Of a stretch of 64,000 bases of DNA, positions 31,919 through 42,754 are shown piece after piece. This DNA is from Pseudohongiella sp. (lineage in GTDB: Bacteria; Pseudomonadota; Gammaproteobacteria; Pseudomonadales; Pseudohongiellaceae), in the NCBI GenBank assembly GCA_013204155.1, contig JABMOK010000023.1:1-64000 (forward strand). Direction: 5' to 3'. The notes under the pieces are model-generated. The model saw only the letters and a list, made by a program, of their open reading frames with translations. It searched no databases and was not told where the DNA came from. How positions within the stretch are numbered: the stretch's first letter is position 1; every line of letters begins with the position of its first letter. The position numbers and the translations under genes are program-made.

Positions 31919-34654
31919 ATGGCAAAAGTTGTTATAGATGGGGTGACTTACGAAGTGAATCCCGATAACAATCTGTTACAGGAATGTCTGTCGCAGGGCC
32001 TGGACTTGCCTTATTTTTGTTGGCATCCCTGCATGGGCTCGGTTGGCGCCTGTAGACAGTGCGCAATAAAACAGTACCGCGATGCCGATGACAAGAATGG
32101 CATGTTGGTCATGGCCTGCATGACACCGGCTACAGATGGTGCCATTATTTCTATAGACGATGAGCAAGCCAAATCTTTCCGTGCCAGCGTGATCGAAAGT
32201 TTAATGATTAGTCATCCTCATGACTGCCCGGTTTGTGAAGAAGGGGGCGAGTGCCACCTGCAAGACATGACCTTGATGTCAGGTCATAACTATCGTCGCT
32301 ACGACAAGAAAAAAGTGACTCATCGCAATCAATATCTGGGTCCTTTTCTTAATCACGAGATGAATCGCTGCATCACTTGTTATCGCTGTGTGCGCTATTA
32401 CGATGACTATGCCGGCGGCACCGATCTCTCCGCGCAGGCTTCACACCATCATGTGTATTTTGGCCGGCACGAGGAAGGGGTACTGGAAAGTGAATTCAGT
32501 GGCAACCTGGTAGAAGTCTGTCCGACCGGTGTTTTTACCGACAAGGCTTTCAGTCAGCACTATTCGCGTAAATGGGATTTACAGACAGCGCCATCAGTTT
32601 GTGTTGGTTGTTCCGTAGGCTGTAATACAGCGCCCGGCGAGCGATACGGTACGCTCAGACGCATTGTTAATCGTTATAACAACGAAGTGAACGGCTATTT
32701 TCTCTGTGACCGAGGTCGCTTCGGTTTTGATTTTGTCAATAATGAGGGGCGTCTACGGGACGCGGTTAAGCAACAGGGCGATACCTCGCAAGCCCTGAGC
32801 GGCGAACAAGTTCAATCAGTAATCAATGAATTTAAGACAGGCAAGACCATTGGCATAGGTTCTCCTCGGGCGAGCAATGAATCTAATTTTGCGCTGCGCG
32901 CTCTGGTTGGTGAAGATAATTTTTATGCCGGTTATTCCGATACAGAACACGAGGCGACACAGTTGATCTTGCAGCTGGCAAAGGACAAGGCTTTTCACAG
33001 CCCCAGCATACGCGAGATCGAACAGGCAGACGCGATAGTCATTCTGGGCGAGGATGTGACCAATGTTGCGCCTCGAATAGCACTGGCATTAAGACAGTCG
33101 GTGCGTAACAAGGCGCTTGAATTGGCCAGTAATAGCCGTATACCGCAATGGCAGGACGCGGCAGTGCGTGAACTGGCGCAGCATGATCGCAGCCCGCTAA
33201 GTATTCTCAGTACTTATGTCAGTCGCCTCGATGATGTGGCTTCGGACAGGGTGGTGGATACGCTGCAAAATTTGGCCGGCATCGCGTATGCGGTTGCGAA
33301 CACGATTGCCAGTCAGTCTCCGTCTTCAAGTGATGTACCCACCGAACATGCAAGCGTGATTGAAAAAATTGCTGCTCAGCTGCAGGCGGCCAAACGCCCC
33401 TTGCTTATCGCCGGTAGCACGAGCGGTAATCTGGAATTAATAAAGGCGGCGGCAAATATCGCGCGGGCGTTGCAGCAGCAAAAGTCAACCGCGGTAGATC
33501 TGTGTCTATTGGTGCCAGAAGTGAATAGTCTTGGTATGGGCATGTTAACCACCGCCGAGAACAAACTAGGACGGGCGCTGGCGAAATTGCAGGATGGTTC
33601 GGCAACGCAGGCGATCGTGTTGGAGAATGATTTATATCGTCGCGCGCCGCAGGCTACGGTTGATGCGGCGCTGGAGAAAGCCGATAAATTATTGGTGCTG
33701 GATCAACTGGGTACGGCAACCACAGCGAAGGCAGACTATGTGTTGCCTACGACGGCGTTCTCGGAACACGAGGCAAGCTATATCAACTACGAAGGCAGGG
33801 CCCAATTAAGTTTTCAGGTTCACCGATGTCATAGCGGGGCTATGCCAGCATGGAGTTGGCTGGGTGCTGAACAGGTCGATGAGTTTGATGCCCTGGTCAA
33901 TCGTTGTGCCAGTGAGGCAAAGGGTTTCAGTAATCTGAGTAAGATACTGCCTGATCCAGCCAGTTTTATCGCCGGGATGAAAGTGCCACGTCAATCACAT
34001 CGCTACAGCGGTCGCACGGCAATGAAGGCCAATATTAATGTGCATGAGCCAAAACAAGCTGAAGACCCTGGCTCAGTAATGTCATTTTCCATGGAAGGAA
34101 TCCCGGCGCAGAAAGACGCCGACGTCCTCGCTTCCTCATGGGCGCCAGGATGGAATTCCAATCAGTCTATTAGTAAATTTCAGGACGAGGTAAACGGCGA
34201 GCTGAAGCAGGGGCATCCGGGCACTTTATTAATCACCCGTGAAACTGCAGCGGCCGGATACTTTGATCCGGCAGACTCCAGCGTCTCTCCTTCCGCGAAT
34301 GAGTTGCAGGTGTCGCTGGCTTATCAAATATTCGGTAGCGACGAACTTAGTGCCAAGTCAAATTCTGTACAGCAGCGCATGACTGATGCTTTTATAGGAT
34401 TGTCTCCAGAAGACGCGCAGGCTCGAGAATTGAGCCAGGGTGACACGGTAAAATTAGGCACTACCGAATCAAATGCTGTGGTATGTATTCGAACTGGAAT
34501 TAAGTCCGGCAGTGCAGTGATTTATTGTGGGGATGGGCAGGTTAATCCTACCGAACTGCCACAATGCATTGAAATAACAAAGAGCGGTGAGCAGAATTTA
34601 TTGCGCGGCATTGAAGGGCTTATCGTCAGCGATTTATTGGAAGAGGACTATTAG
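31919..34654 (+). CDS. nuoG: NADH-quinone oxidoreductase subunit G
   Basis: CxxxxC / CRQC / CPVCEEGGECHLQDM cluster motifs. Confidence 0.97.
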   Translation: MAKVVIDGVTYEVNPDNNLLQECLSQGLDLPYFCWHPCMGSVGACRQCAIKQYRDADDKNGMLVMACMTPATDGAIISIDDEQAKSFRASVIESLMISHPHDCPVCEEGGECHLQDMTLMSGHNYRRYDKKKVTHRNQYLGPFLNHEMNRCITCYRCVRYYDDYAGGTDLSAQASHHHVYFGRHEEGVLESEFSGNLVEVCPTGVFTDKAFSQHYSRKWDLQTAPSVCVGCSVGCNTAPGERYGTLRRIVNRYNNEVNGYFLCDRGRFGFDFVNNEGRLRDAVKQQGDTSQALSGEQVQSVINEFKTGKTIGIGSPRASNESNFALRALVGEDNFYAGYSDTEHEATQLILQLAKDKAFHSPSIREIEQADAIVILGEDVTNVAPRIALALRQSVRNKALELASNSRIPQWQDAAVRELAQHDRSPLSILSTYVSRLDDVASDRVVDTLQNLAGIAYAVANTIASQSPSSSDVPTEHASVIEKIAAQLQAAKRPLLIAGSTSGNLELIKAAANIARALQQQKSTAVDLCLLVPEVNSLGMGMLTTAENKLGRALAKLQDGSATQAIVLENDLYRRAPQATVDAALEKADKLLVLDQLGTATTAKADYVLPTTAFSEHEASYINYEGRAQLSFQVHRCHSGAMPAWSWLGAEQVDEFDALVNRCASEAKGFSNLSKILPDPASFIAGMKVPRQSHRYSGRTAMKANINVHEPKQAEDPGSVMSFSMEGIPAQKDADVLASSWAPGWNSNQSISKFQDEVNGELKQGHPGTLLITRETAAAGYFDPADSSVSPSANELQVSLAYQIFGSDELSAKSNSVQQRMTDAFIGLSPEDAQARELSQGDTVKLGTTESNAVVCIRTGIKSGSAVIYCGDGQVNPTELPQCIEITKSGEQNLLRGIEGLIVSDLLEEDY

Positions 34655-34657
34655 ATC

Positions 34658-35614
34658 ATGACTTTCGAAGTTGGATCCGCACTAAGCATAGGCGTAATAT
34701 TGGCAACAGTCATTGTTGTCGCGGCCATGCTTATCTGGGTGGAACGCCGATTGTTGAGCTTGTGGCAGGAACGACTTGGACCAAATCGGGTTGGTTATTT
34801 TGGTTTGCTACAAGTGGTCGCCGACATGATAAAAATCTTTACCAAGGAAGACTGGGTGCCTCCGTTTGCGGATAAGTTCAGCTTTGTCCTCGCGCCAGGC
34901 ATTATCATGATGGTCATACTCATGAGTTTTAGTGTGATTCCCTTTGCGCCGGGAGTAGGTGTTGTCGATTCCAATATTGGCGTGCTGTTTGTGTTAGCTA
35001 TGGCGTCTCTCGGAGCCTATAGCGTAATGTTGGGTGGCCTTTCTTCGGATAATAAATATGCATTACTAGGCGCTTTACGCGCCGCTGCGCAAATGGTTAG
35101 TTACGAAGTATTTATGGGTATTTCAATTCTGGGCGTCGTGGCGCTGTCGGGCAGCTTCAATCTTAGAGAAATAGTATTAGCCCAGACGGATGGTTGGTAC
35201 GTTATTCCCCAGTTCATAGGCTTCGTTATTTTCCTGATTGCCGGTATTGCCGAGAGTCACCGTCTGCCATTCGATATTCCAGAGGCGGAGCAGGAAATTT
35301 GTGCCGGTTATCACACGGAATATTCCGGCATGAAATTCGGCATGTTTTTTGTCGGAGAGTATTTAGGCCTGGTGCTGATCTCTTCACTGATTACAGTGTT
35401 ATTTTTTGGCGGTTGGCTTGGCCCCGCCTTTTTACCTCCTATAGTCTGGTTCTCTATTAAGGCATTTGGATTTATTGCTTTCTTTATACTATTGCGGGCG
35501 GCGATCCCCAGGCCAAGATATGACCAACTGATGAGCTATGGCTGGTTATTTCTATTACCGGTGTCTTTGCTTAATTTATTAGTTACCGGCGCAATAATTT
35601 TGAGTACACAGTAA
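34658..35614 (+). CDS. nuoH: NADH-quinone oxidoreductase subunit H
   Basis: ERRLLSLWQERLGPNRVG, ESHRLPFDIPEAEQEICAGYHTEYSGMKF. Confidence 0.98.
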   Translation: MTFEVGSALSIGVILATVIVVAAMLIWVERRLLSLWQERLGPNRVGYFGLLQVVADMIKIFTKEDWVPPFADKFSFVLAPGIIMMVILMSFSVIPFAPGVGVVDSNIGVLFVLAMASLGAYSVMLGGLSSDNKYALLGALRAAAQMVSYEVFMGISILGVVALSGSFNLREIVLAQTDGWYVIPQFIGFVIFLIAGIAESHRLPFDIPEAEQEICAGYHTEYSGMKFGMFFVGEYLGLVLISSLITVLFFGGWLGPAFLPPIVWFSIKAFGFIAFFILLRAAIPRPRYDQLMSYGWLFLLPVSLLNLLVTGAIILSTQ

Positions 35615-35638
35615 TGCGGCAGTTTCCTGGAGACAGCT

Positions 35639-36178
35639 ATGTTTAATCTGATCAAAGATACACTGATTTCTCAGGTGGTTACTCTTTGGCGGGTGCTATT
35701 ACATATGTTCGTCAAGGCGGACACAGTAGAGTATCCAGATGAGATGCCTTATATGTTTCCGCGGTGGCGTGGTCGTATTATTCTGAGTCGTGATCCTGAT
35801 GGGGAGGAACGCTGCGTTGCCTGCAATTTATGTGCGGTTGCCTGCCCGGTCGATTGTATCGCCCTGCAAAAAACCGAGGACGAGGAAGGACGTTGGTATC
35901 CGGAATTTTTTCGTATCAACTTTTCTCGCTGCATCATGTGTGGCTTTTGTGAAGAAGCCTGTCCGACAAATGCTATTCAACTAACGCCTGACTTCGAGAT
36001 GGCAGAGTATGAGCGACAGGACATGGTTTGGGAGAAAGAAGATTTGCTAATCAGTGGTACCGGCAAATATCACGATTACAATTTTTACAAGGTTGCAGGC
36101 AAGAAGATAGGTGGAAAGGATAAGGGCGAAGCCCAAAACGAAGCAGTTCCGGTCAATGTGAGGAGTCTATTGCCATGA
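35639..36178 (+). CDS. nuoI: NADH-quinone oxidoreductase subunit I
   Basis: Two 4Fe-4S motifs: [15 protein letters not shown] and [16 protein letters not shown]. Confidence 0.98.
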   Translation: MFNLIKDTLISQVVTLWRVLLHMFVKADTVEYPDEMPYMFPRWRGRIILSRDPDGEERCVACNLCAVACPVDCIALQKTEDEEGRWYPEFFRINFSRCIMCGFCEEACPTNAIQLTPDFEMAEYERQDMVWEKEDLLISGTGKYHDYNFYKVAGKKIGGKDKGEAQNEAVPVNVRSLLP

Positions 36179-36657
36179 TCTTACTTTTTTACATTGCTGG
36201 TGCCGTCGCTATTATTTCCACGGTATGCGTTATTTTGCAAAGTAATATCACCCATGCGCTAATCTATTTAATTTTGTCTCTGCTTGCTGTGGCCGTAGTT
36301 TTCTATGTGCTTGGTGCTACCTTTGCCGCGGTATTGGAAGCCATCGTCTACGCAGGGGCGATCATGGTATTGTTCCTTTTTGTCATCATGATGTTGAACT
36401 TGGGGAAACGCAGCGAAGATCAGGAGCGAAGTTGGTCAGGGGTAAAAGTATGGGTAGCCCCTTCCGTTATGGCGGCCATTTTATTGGCGCAGCTGCTGAA
36501 TGTATTAAGCCAGTATGAATACGATCTTATTCCAAAAGAAGTCAGCGTGCTGGAAGTGAGTGCCTTGTTATTTGGCCCCTATGTTTTGGCAGTTGAGCTG
36601 GCATCGATATTATTATTAGCGGGTCTGGTTTCGGCCTATCACCTGGCTAAAAAGTAA
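36175..36657 (+). CDS. nuoJ: NADH-quinone oxidoreductase subunit J
   Basis: [53 protein letters not shown]. Confidence 0.97.
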   Translation: MILLFYIAGAVAIISTVCVILQSNITHALIYLILSLLAVAVVFYVLGATFAAVLEAIVYAGAIMVLFLFVIMMLNLGKRSEDQERSWSGVKVWVAPSVMAAILLAQLLNVLSQYEYDLIPKEVSVLEVSALLFGPYVLAVELASILLLAGLVSAYHLAKK

Positions 36658-36684
36658 AACGAATAAAGGATAAGCAGAAAACAC

Positions 36685-36993
36685 ATGCAATCAATTCCGA
36701 TAGAACATGGTTTGATTTTGGCGGGGATTCTCTTCGTGCTGGGGCTGCTTGGTGTTATGACCCGGCGCAATATCGTGTTCGTTTTGATGTCGCTCGAGGT
36801 CATGCTCAACGCAGGAGGCCTGGCATTTATCGTCGCATCCTCTCGTTGGGGTCATGCCGATGGTCAGGTGATGTTCTTGATGATACTTACCCTGGCAGCG
36901 GCGGAAGTCGCGGTGGGGCTCGGGCTAATTATACAGGTGTATCGACGCTTTCATACGGTCGATATTAACGTACTAAGTCAGATGAAAGGCTGA
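36685..36993 (+). CDS. nuoK: NADH-quinone oxidoreductase subunit K
   Basis: [42 protein letters not shown]. Confidence 0.97.
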   Translation: MQSIPIEHGLILAGILFVLGLLGVMTRRNIVFVLMSLEVMLNAGGLAFIVASSRWGHADGQVMFLMILTLAAAEVAVGLGLIIQVYRRFHTVDINVLSQMKG

Positions 36994-37008
36994 GGAAAGG
37001 AAACCAGA

Positions 37009-38859
37009 GTGCTTGATCTTATTTGGCTATTACCGACTTTTCCAGCATTGGGCTTTCTTGCTCTGGTATTGACCAGTGGGAATTTGCCTAAAAAAGCGGT
37101 GGCCTACATCGGAGCGGGTTCTATTGGTCTGTCATTTCTGGCGGCGGCGCTTATCGCGGCTCAGTTTCTAGCCAGCGGCGAAGATTATTTCCTGAAGGAA
37201 GTCTGGGTCTGGATGTCAGTTGGGAAGTTCACCCCTGGATTCAGTTTCTATCTCGACGGTCTGTCATTGGTGATGATGCTAATTATTACCGGTGTTGGCT
37301 TCCTGATTCATCTTTATTCTACCGGCTTCATGGTTGACGATCCGAGTTATAGCCGATTCTTCGCCTATATGAATTTGTTTGTGGCCTCGATGTTGATGCT
37401 GGTATTGGCAGACAATCTGGTACTGCTGTATTTAGGCTGGGAAGGAGTGGGGCTTTGTAGCTACTTGTTAATTGGTTTCTGGTATGAAAATCCAGCGAAT
37501 GGCTATGCGGCCCGCAAGGCATTTGTGACCACCAGAGTCGGTGACACCTCCATGGCGATAGGGCTGTTCCTGCTGTTTGCCCAGCTTGGCACGCTGAATA
37601 TTCAAGACCTGTTGCATGCCGCACAAACCCAATGGGCAGTAGGGTCCGGACTGGCGATCGCGGCCTCCTTGTTATTACTCGGTGGCGCGGTGGGCAAGTC
37701 GGCACAATTACCGTTACAAACCTGGCTGCCTGATGCGATGGCAGGACCGACTCCGATTAGTGCCCTGATCCATGCCGCGACGATGGTAACGGCCGGTGTC
37801 TATCTCATCGCCAGAACTCATATCTTGTTTGAGTTGGCGCCAAACGTGCAATTACTCGTCGCGTGGATTGGGCTGATCACCTTACTGATGGCTGGTTTTA
37901 CCGCCATGACGCAACATGACATCAAGCGCATATTGGCGTATTCGACAATTAGTCAGATCGGCTATATGTTTCTCGGCTTGGGAGTAGGCGCCTGGTCCGC
38001 ATCGGTATTTCACTTAATGACCCATGCTTTCTTCAAGGCACTGTTATTCCTTGCCGCGGGCACGGTAATCCTCAGTCTTCATCATGAGCACGATATTTTT
38101 AAGATGGGAGGTAAGCGTAAGCAGCTACCGATTGCCTTTGCGTCATTTATGATTGGCAGTCTTGCGCTTGCTGCATTTCCTTTTACCTCTGGTTATTTCA
38201 GTAAGGATGAAATTCTGCTCGCGGCCTTGGAAATGGAGGGTCCTGGCTTATGGCTGTGGATTGGCGGGGTTATCGGTGCATTCTTCACCGGCATTTATAG
38301 TTTCCGCCTGGTGTTTGTGGTTTTCTTTGGTGAAAGCAAGGGTCACCACGATGCCAGGGAAGTCGCCGGATTTAGTATGGCGACTCCGCTATTTATCTTG
38401 ATGGTTTTGGCGCTGTTCGGAGGTTGGGTGCAGATTCCAGTCGATGCGGTGTTCAGTCATGGCGAAGTCCATGAAGAACACCATGTGAGTGCGATCATGC
38501 ATGCCATTATGATCGCAATGCCACTACTGGGCATTGCGGTGAGTTATCTATTCTTTATGAAGAAGGCCTTCGATATAGACAAATTGATGGCGAATCCTGT
38601 GGCAGCTTCACTGCACAAATTTTGGTTCAGCGGCTGGGGTATGGACGCGCTGTATAATTTCTTGTTTATACGACCCTTCTTATTCCTGGCGAGAATAAAC
38701 AAGAATGATTTAATTGACGCAGGCTACGCTTTGATAGTCGTGCTAACGCGTACCGCGCACAGAATGCTGGCGAAAACCCAGACCGGGCAACTTCACTGGT
38801 ATGTGATAAGTCTGGCGGCTGGATTGGTGCTAATCGTTTCCCTGGGAGTGCTATTGTGA
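37009..38859 (+). CDS. nuoL: NADH-quinone oxidoreductase subunit L
   Basis: LGWEGVGLCSYLLIGFWY, AMAGPTPISALIHAATMVTAGVYL. Confidence 0.98.
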   Translation: MLDLIWLLPTFPALGFLALVLTSGNLPKKAVAYIGAGSIGLSFLAAALIAAQFLASGEDYFLKEVWVWMSVGKFTPGFSFYLDGLSLVMMLIITGVGFLIHLYSTGFMVDDPSYSRFFAYMNLFVASMLMLVLADNLVLLYLGWEGVGLCSYLLIGFWYENPANGYAARKAFVTTRVGDTSMAIGLFLLFAQLGTLNIQDLLHAAQTQWAVGSGLAIAASLLLLGGAVGKSAQLPLQTWLPDAMAGPTPISALIHAATMVTAGVYLIARTHILFELAPNVQLLVAWIGLITLLMAGFTAMTQHDIKRILAYSTISQIGYMFLGLGVGAWSASVFHLMTHAFFKALLFLAAGTVILSLHHEHDIFKMGGKRKQLPIAFASFMIGSLALAAFPFTSGYFSKDEILLAALEMEGPGLWLWIGGVIGAFFTGIYSFRLVFVVFFGESKGHHDAREVAGFSMATPLFILMVLALFGGWVQIPVDAVFSHGEVHEEHHVSAIMHAIMIAMPLLGIAVSYLFFMKKAFDIDKLMANPVAASLHKFWFSGWGMDALYNFLFIRPFLFLARINKNDLIDAGYALIVVLTRTAHRMLAKTQTGQLHWYVISLAAGLVLIVSLGVLL

Positions 38860-40358
38860 TTTTAGTAGTGCTTATCAGTGTGTTGTTTCTCGGTGGCGTA
38901 CTGGCCTGGTTGTCTGAGGGTTTCGACGCGAAATTTCCAAGAGTCATAGCCCTGGCGGCCGTGGTAATCGACCTGCTTATTATGCTCAGCTTACTCGCGG
39001 TTCCAGAATCGGCAGAATCTGCATGGATTGTTTCGCTGAATGCCCAGTGGATGCCAAATTTCGGCATTTCTTTTCATCTTGCCGCCGATGGTTTGAGCGT
39101 TCTGTTGTTATTGCTCACCGGGTTTTTGGGCGTAATTGCGATTGGCTCGGCATGGAACGAAATAACCGAGCGAGTCGGTTTTTTCTATTTTAGTCTGCTA
39201 TGGACACTGGCAGGGGTGGTAGGGGTATTTACCGCGCTGGATTTATTTCTGTTCTTCTTTTTCTGGGAAGTGATGTTGATCCCGATGTATTTCATCATCG
39301 CGGTCTGGGGTCATGAGAATAAAAACTACGCGGCCATGAAATTTTTCATTTTTACCCAGGTTACCGGTATGTTAATGCTGGTTTCTATTCTGCTGCTGGC
39401 CTATTTTCACTATGTTCAATTTGGCTGGTTCAGCTTTGATTATCTGGATCTGTTAAAGGTAAACATGAGCAGCCGCATCGAGATGTGGGTGATGCTGGGA
39501 TTCTTTATCGCCTTTACCACCAAATTACCCAGCTTTCCTTTTCATTCCTGGTTGCCGGATGCCCACAGTCAGGCACCGACAGCCGGTAGTGTGATTCTTG
39601 CCGGGGTATTGCTAAAAACCGGCGCCTATGGACTCATTCGCTTTGCTATTCCCTTGTTTCCGCACGCCTCTATGCAGTTTGCGCCGATTGCCATGACCCT
39701 GGCGGTGATTAGCATTCTGTACTGTGCAAAAGTTGCCTTCGCCCAGACTGACATAAAGCGCCTGATCGCCTATACCAGTGTGAGTCATATGGGCTTCGTC
39801 CTGTTGGGGATTTACGCCTGGAATGCACAGGCACTGCAAGGCGCGGTGATGACTATGCTGGCTCACGGTTTGAGTGCAGCGGCGTTGTTCATGTTAGCGG
39901 GGGGTTTACAGCATCGAATTCACACCCGGAATATGCAAGACATGGGGGGGTTCTGGGCAAAGGTACCGCGCATGTCCTTTGTCGCCCTGTTCTTTTCTAT
40001 AGCGGCTTTGGGTATGCCGGGTTTGGGCAATTTCGTTGGCGAATTCCTGGCCTTGTTAGGTGCGTTTAAAGCGAACATAACATTGACGGTACTGGCGGCA
40101 TTCGGTTTGATTTTCGCTTCGGTTTATTCGCTTTGGGTAATCCAGAAAGTATTTCATGGTGAATACAAAAATACCGATTTTGATGATGCTCAGCTCAGCG
40201 ATTTGAGTCGCCGTGAAATGTTTTATTTTGCGGCCATGATGCTGGGCCTGATCTGGATGGGAATGTATCCGCAGAGTTTTCTCGATTTGTCTGAAGCTAC
40301 ATTGAGCAATTTATTAAGTGTTACCCAGGGAGTTGTTTCCTCGGTGGTTCAGCAATAG
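38856..40358 (+). CDS. nuoM: NADH-quinone oxidoreductase subunit M
   Basis: FFFWEVMLIPMYFIIAVWG, HSWLPDAHSQAPTAGSVILAGVLLKTGAYGLIRF. Confidence 0.98.
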   Translation: MILVVLISVLFLGGVLAWLSEGFDAKFPRVIALAAVVIDLLIMLSLLAVPESAESAWIVSLNAQWMPNFGISFHLAADGLSVLLLLLTGFLGVIAIGSAWNEITERVGFFYFSLLWTLAGVVGVFTALDLFLFFFFWEVMLIPMYFIIAVWGHENKNYAAMKFFIFTQVTGMLMLVSILLLAYFHYVQFGWFSFDYLDLLKVNMSSRIEMWVMLGFFIAFTTKLPSFPFHSWLPDAHSQAPTAGSVILAGVLLKTGAYGLIRFAIPLFPHASMQFAPIAMTLAVISILYCAKVAFAQTDIKRLIAYTSVSHMGFVLLGIYAWNAQALQGAVMTMLAHGLSAAALFMLAGGLQHRIHTRNMQDMGGFWAKVPRMSFVALFFSIAALGMPGLGNFVGEFLALLGAFKANITLTVLAAFGLIFASVYSLWVIQKVFHGEYKNTDFDDAQLSDLSRREMFYFAAMMLGLIWMGMYPQSFLDLSEATLSNLLSVTQGVVSSVVQQ

Positions 40359-40360
40359 TT

Positions 40361-41830
40361 ATGATTATGACACTAGATGACCTAAACCCCTTAATGCCGC
40401 TGTTGATTGTTACGGCCACCGCTATCATTGCGATGTTGATGATTGGTATCCGGCGCAGTTATCTGCTTACCGGTGCTATCGCAATTACCGGCTTATTAAT
40501 TGCGGCGATTGTCGCCGCAACGATGATGTCCTACACCAATCAACAACTTACACCGCTACTAATAATCGATCAGTACAGTCTGTTCTTTACGCTGCTGATT
40601 TGTGCCGCGGCGATGTTTATTGCCATATTGAGCTTTCCTTATTTCTTTAATCTCGATGATCACAAGGAAGAGTATTATTTACTCCTCGTAGTGGCGACCA
40701 TCGGTGCGATTGTGATGGTCAGCAGTAACCATTTTGTCAGCGCACTATTGGGTTTGGAAACCTTGAGTATGTCACTGTATGGCATGGTGGCGTATCCCCT
40801 GCATAGTAAGAATGCCGCTAAATATCCTCTGGAAGCGGCAGTAAAATATCTGGTTCTGTCAGGTGTCGCTTCTGCGTTTATCGTATTCGGCATGGCGCTG
40901 GTATATGCGCAGACAGGCAGCTTGTCTTTTAGTAGTCTGCTGGATGTCTCCGGCTCAGCGAATGGTCTTTCCGATAGTTATTCAATAATTGCGTTATTGC
41001 TGATCACCGCAGGAATGGCCTTTAAGTTGTCTTTGGCGCCTTTCCATCTCTGGACTCCCGATGTCTATGAAGGTTCACCATTACCCGCTACTGGCTATTT
41101 GGCAACGATCGGCAAGGCGGCGATGTTTGTGCTCATGTTGCGCTTTATCATTACCAGTGAAGCGCTGAGTTTTCCTTCCATCGTGATGGTATTTTCTTTG
41201 CTTGCCGCGGCGTCGATATTAGCTGGAAATCTATTGGCACTGTCACAGGATAATTTGAAGCGGATTCTCGCTTATTCATCCATTGCGCACATGGGTTATT
41301 TGCTGCTTGCCGTTATTGCCAGTTATTCCACCGAGGGTTCGATAAGTATTGAGGCTGTCACCTTCTATCTGCTGGCCTATGTGATCATGTCGCTGGGTGC
41401 TTTTGCTGTGGCATCGGTGATTTCATCCAGTGAAAAAGAATTTGATGCGGTCTCGGATTATCGCGGCCTGTTCTGGCGTAATCCCTGGTTGGCGGCAAGT
41501 TTTATGACGATGTTGCTGTCTCTGGCGGGCATTCCTCTCACCATAGGCTTTATTGGCAAATTCTATCTGTTTCTGGCCGGTGTCGAAGCCGGGCTTTGGG
41601 CGTTGCTGGCGGTGCTGGTGATCGGCAGTGGTATCGGTTTGTATTACTATCTGCGCATTGTGTACCAGATGTTGATGCCGGAAGACGAATCTCTACGGTA
41701 TCGAATCGCAGGTATTGAAAGCCTCAGTTCCTATGGCGTCATCGCCGTCCTGGTATTCTTGCTGTTGCTGTTGGGTATCTATCCCGCGCCGGTGATGTCG
41801 ATCGTTGCCAGTGTCTCGGCTTATCTCTAA
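40361..41830 (+). CDS. nuoN: NADH-quinone oxidoreductase subunit N
   Basis: LLGLETLSMSLYGMVAY, PFHLWTPDVYEGSPLPATGYLATIGKAA. Confidence 0.97.
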   Translation: MIMTLDDLNPLMPLLIVTATAIIAMLMIGIRRSYLLTGAIAITGLLIAAIVAATMMSYTNQQLTPLLIIDQYSLFFTLLICAAAMFIAILSFPYFFNLDDHKEEYYLLLVVATIGAIVMVSSNHFVSALLGLETLSMSLYGMVAYPLHSKNAAKYPLEAAVKYLVLSGVASAFIVFGMALVYAQTGSLSFSSLLDVSGSANGLSDSYSIIALLLITAGMAFKLSLAPFHLWTPDVYEGSPLPATGYLATIGKAAMFVLMLRFIITSEALSFPSIVMVFSLLAAASILAGNLLALSQDNLKRILAYSSIAHMGYLLLAVIASYSTEGSISIEAVTFYLLAYVIMSLGAFAVASVISSSEKEFDAVSDYRGLFWRNPWLAASFMTMLLSLAGIPLTIGFIGKFYLFLAGVEAGLWALLAVLVIGSGIGLYYYLRIVYQMLMPEDESLRYRIAGIESLSSYGVIAVLVFLLLLLGIYPAPVMSIVASVSAYL

Positions 41831-41841
41831 AACCCAGGTCA

Positions 41842-41864
41842 ATTCCAGCAGCTAAAGCTGGAAT
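41842..41864 (+). terminator. Probable nuo operon terminator hairpin
   Basis: attccagc-agctaaa-gctggaat shortly after the nuoN stop, T-rich tract (tttacttttttt) downstream. Confidence 0.5.
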
Positions 41865-42097
41865 CACTGTGGTCCCGTTTACTTTTTTTATGCCTGTAGC
41901 AGATATTCTTGCATAAAGGCATAGTGGTGTTCAGTGACAGTGCGGATATAATTGGTCGCACTCTTTGTGACAGGTTAATTCCCCGCAAGTTAATGCAACG
42001 ACGGCAGGTTAGAATCTCTGGCTAATTGGCTTGCTGCTTGCGGAGAAGTTCTTGCTGCGCTGTTTCCTCGGTAAAATTTGCTTATCATGCCTTGCCT

Positions 42098-42754
42098 ATG
42101 AAATTAGAACTCAGTTATTTTTTTAAACAGAAACTGCCGGTAATTGCACTGCTGGTGGCGGTGATTGGGATTTTATTATTGCTGAATTTTATTGCGCGGG
42201 ATGATGTGCAGGCGAGCAGGAAAAACTACGATCGACAGAGTCTTTATCAATTCTTCGAAGCGGGAAGCTTCGATAATGATTTGCTCCTGGATACTTTTTT
42301 GTTACCGGCAAATCAACAGCACGAGAAATTGATAAATATGCAGCTGTTGAACTTAAGGCGTGATCGACTTGCCTATTTAGCGAAGAAGAATGGTGAGGTT
42401 GTCGCCGTTGCCGTGCCGGCGACGGCTGATGACGGTTTTAACGGAACTATTGATCTGTTAGTGGCCGTTGATATGTATGGACGTATTTCGGCGGCACGGG
42501 TAATAAAGGATCTGGATTCCGATGAATTGTACGGAGTCGTAGAGCTTGTCGAATCTCAGTGGATGAAAGCGTTCGAGGGAAGCAGTATGCGGGATATTCT
42601 TCGCATTAGTTGGCAGAAAATTTCAGCCGACAATGAATATGACAAGTTTGTCGGTGCCTCAATTACCCCAAAAACAGTATCCGATCGTATCTATGATGCG
42701 CTGGTCTTTTTTAATTCCAATCGCATTGCCTTGATGGCGGGAGACGAAGGATGA
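42098..42754 (+). CDS. RnfG-like FMN-binding domain protein, orphan
   Basis: GTIDLLVAVDMYGRISAARVIKD...W..AFEGSSM...DKFVGASITPKTVSDRIYDALVFF resembles RnfG; no other Rnf subunits in the window. Confidence 0.75.
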   Translation: MKLELSYFFKQKLPVIALLVAVIGILLLLNFIARDDVQASRKNYDRQSLYQFFEAGSFDNDLLLDTFLLPANQQHEKLINMQLLNLRRDRLAYLAKKNGEVVAVAVPATADDGFNGTIDLLVAVDMYGRISAARVIKDLDSDELYGVVELVESQWMKAFEGSSMRDILRISWQKISADNEYDKFVGASITPKTVSDRIYDALVFFNSNRIALMAGDEG

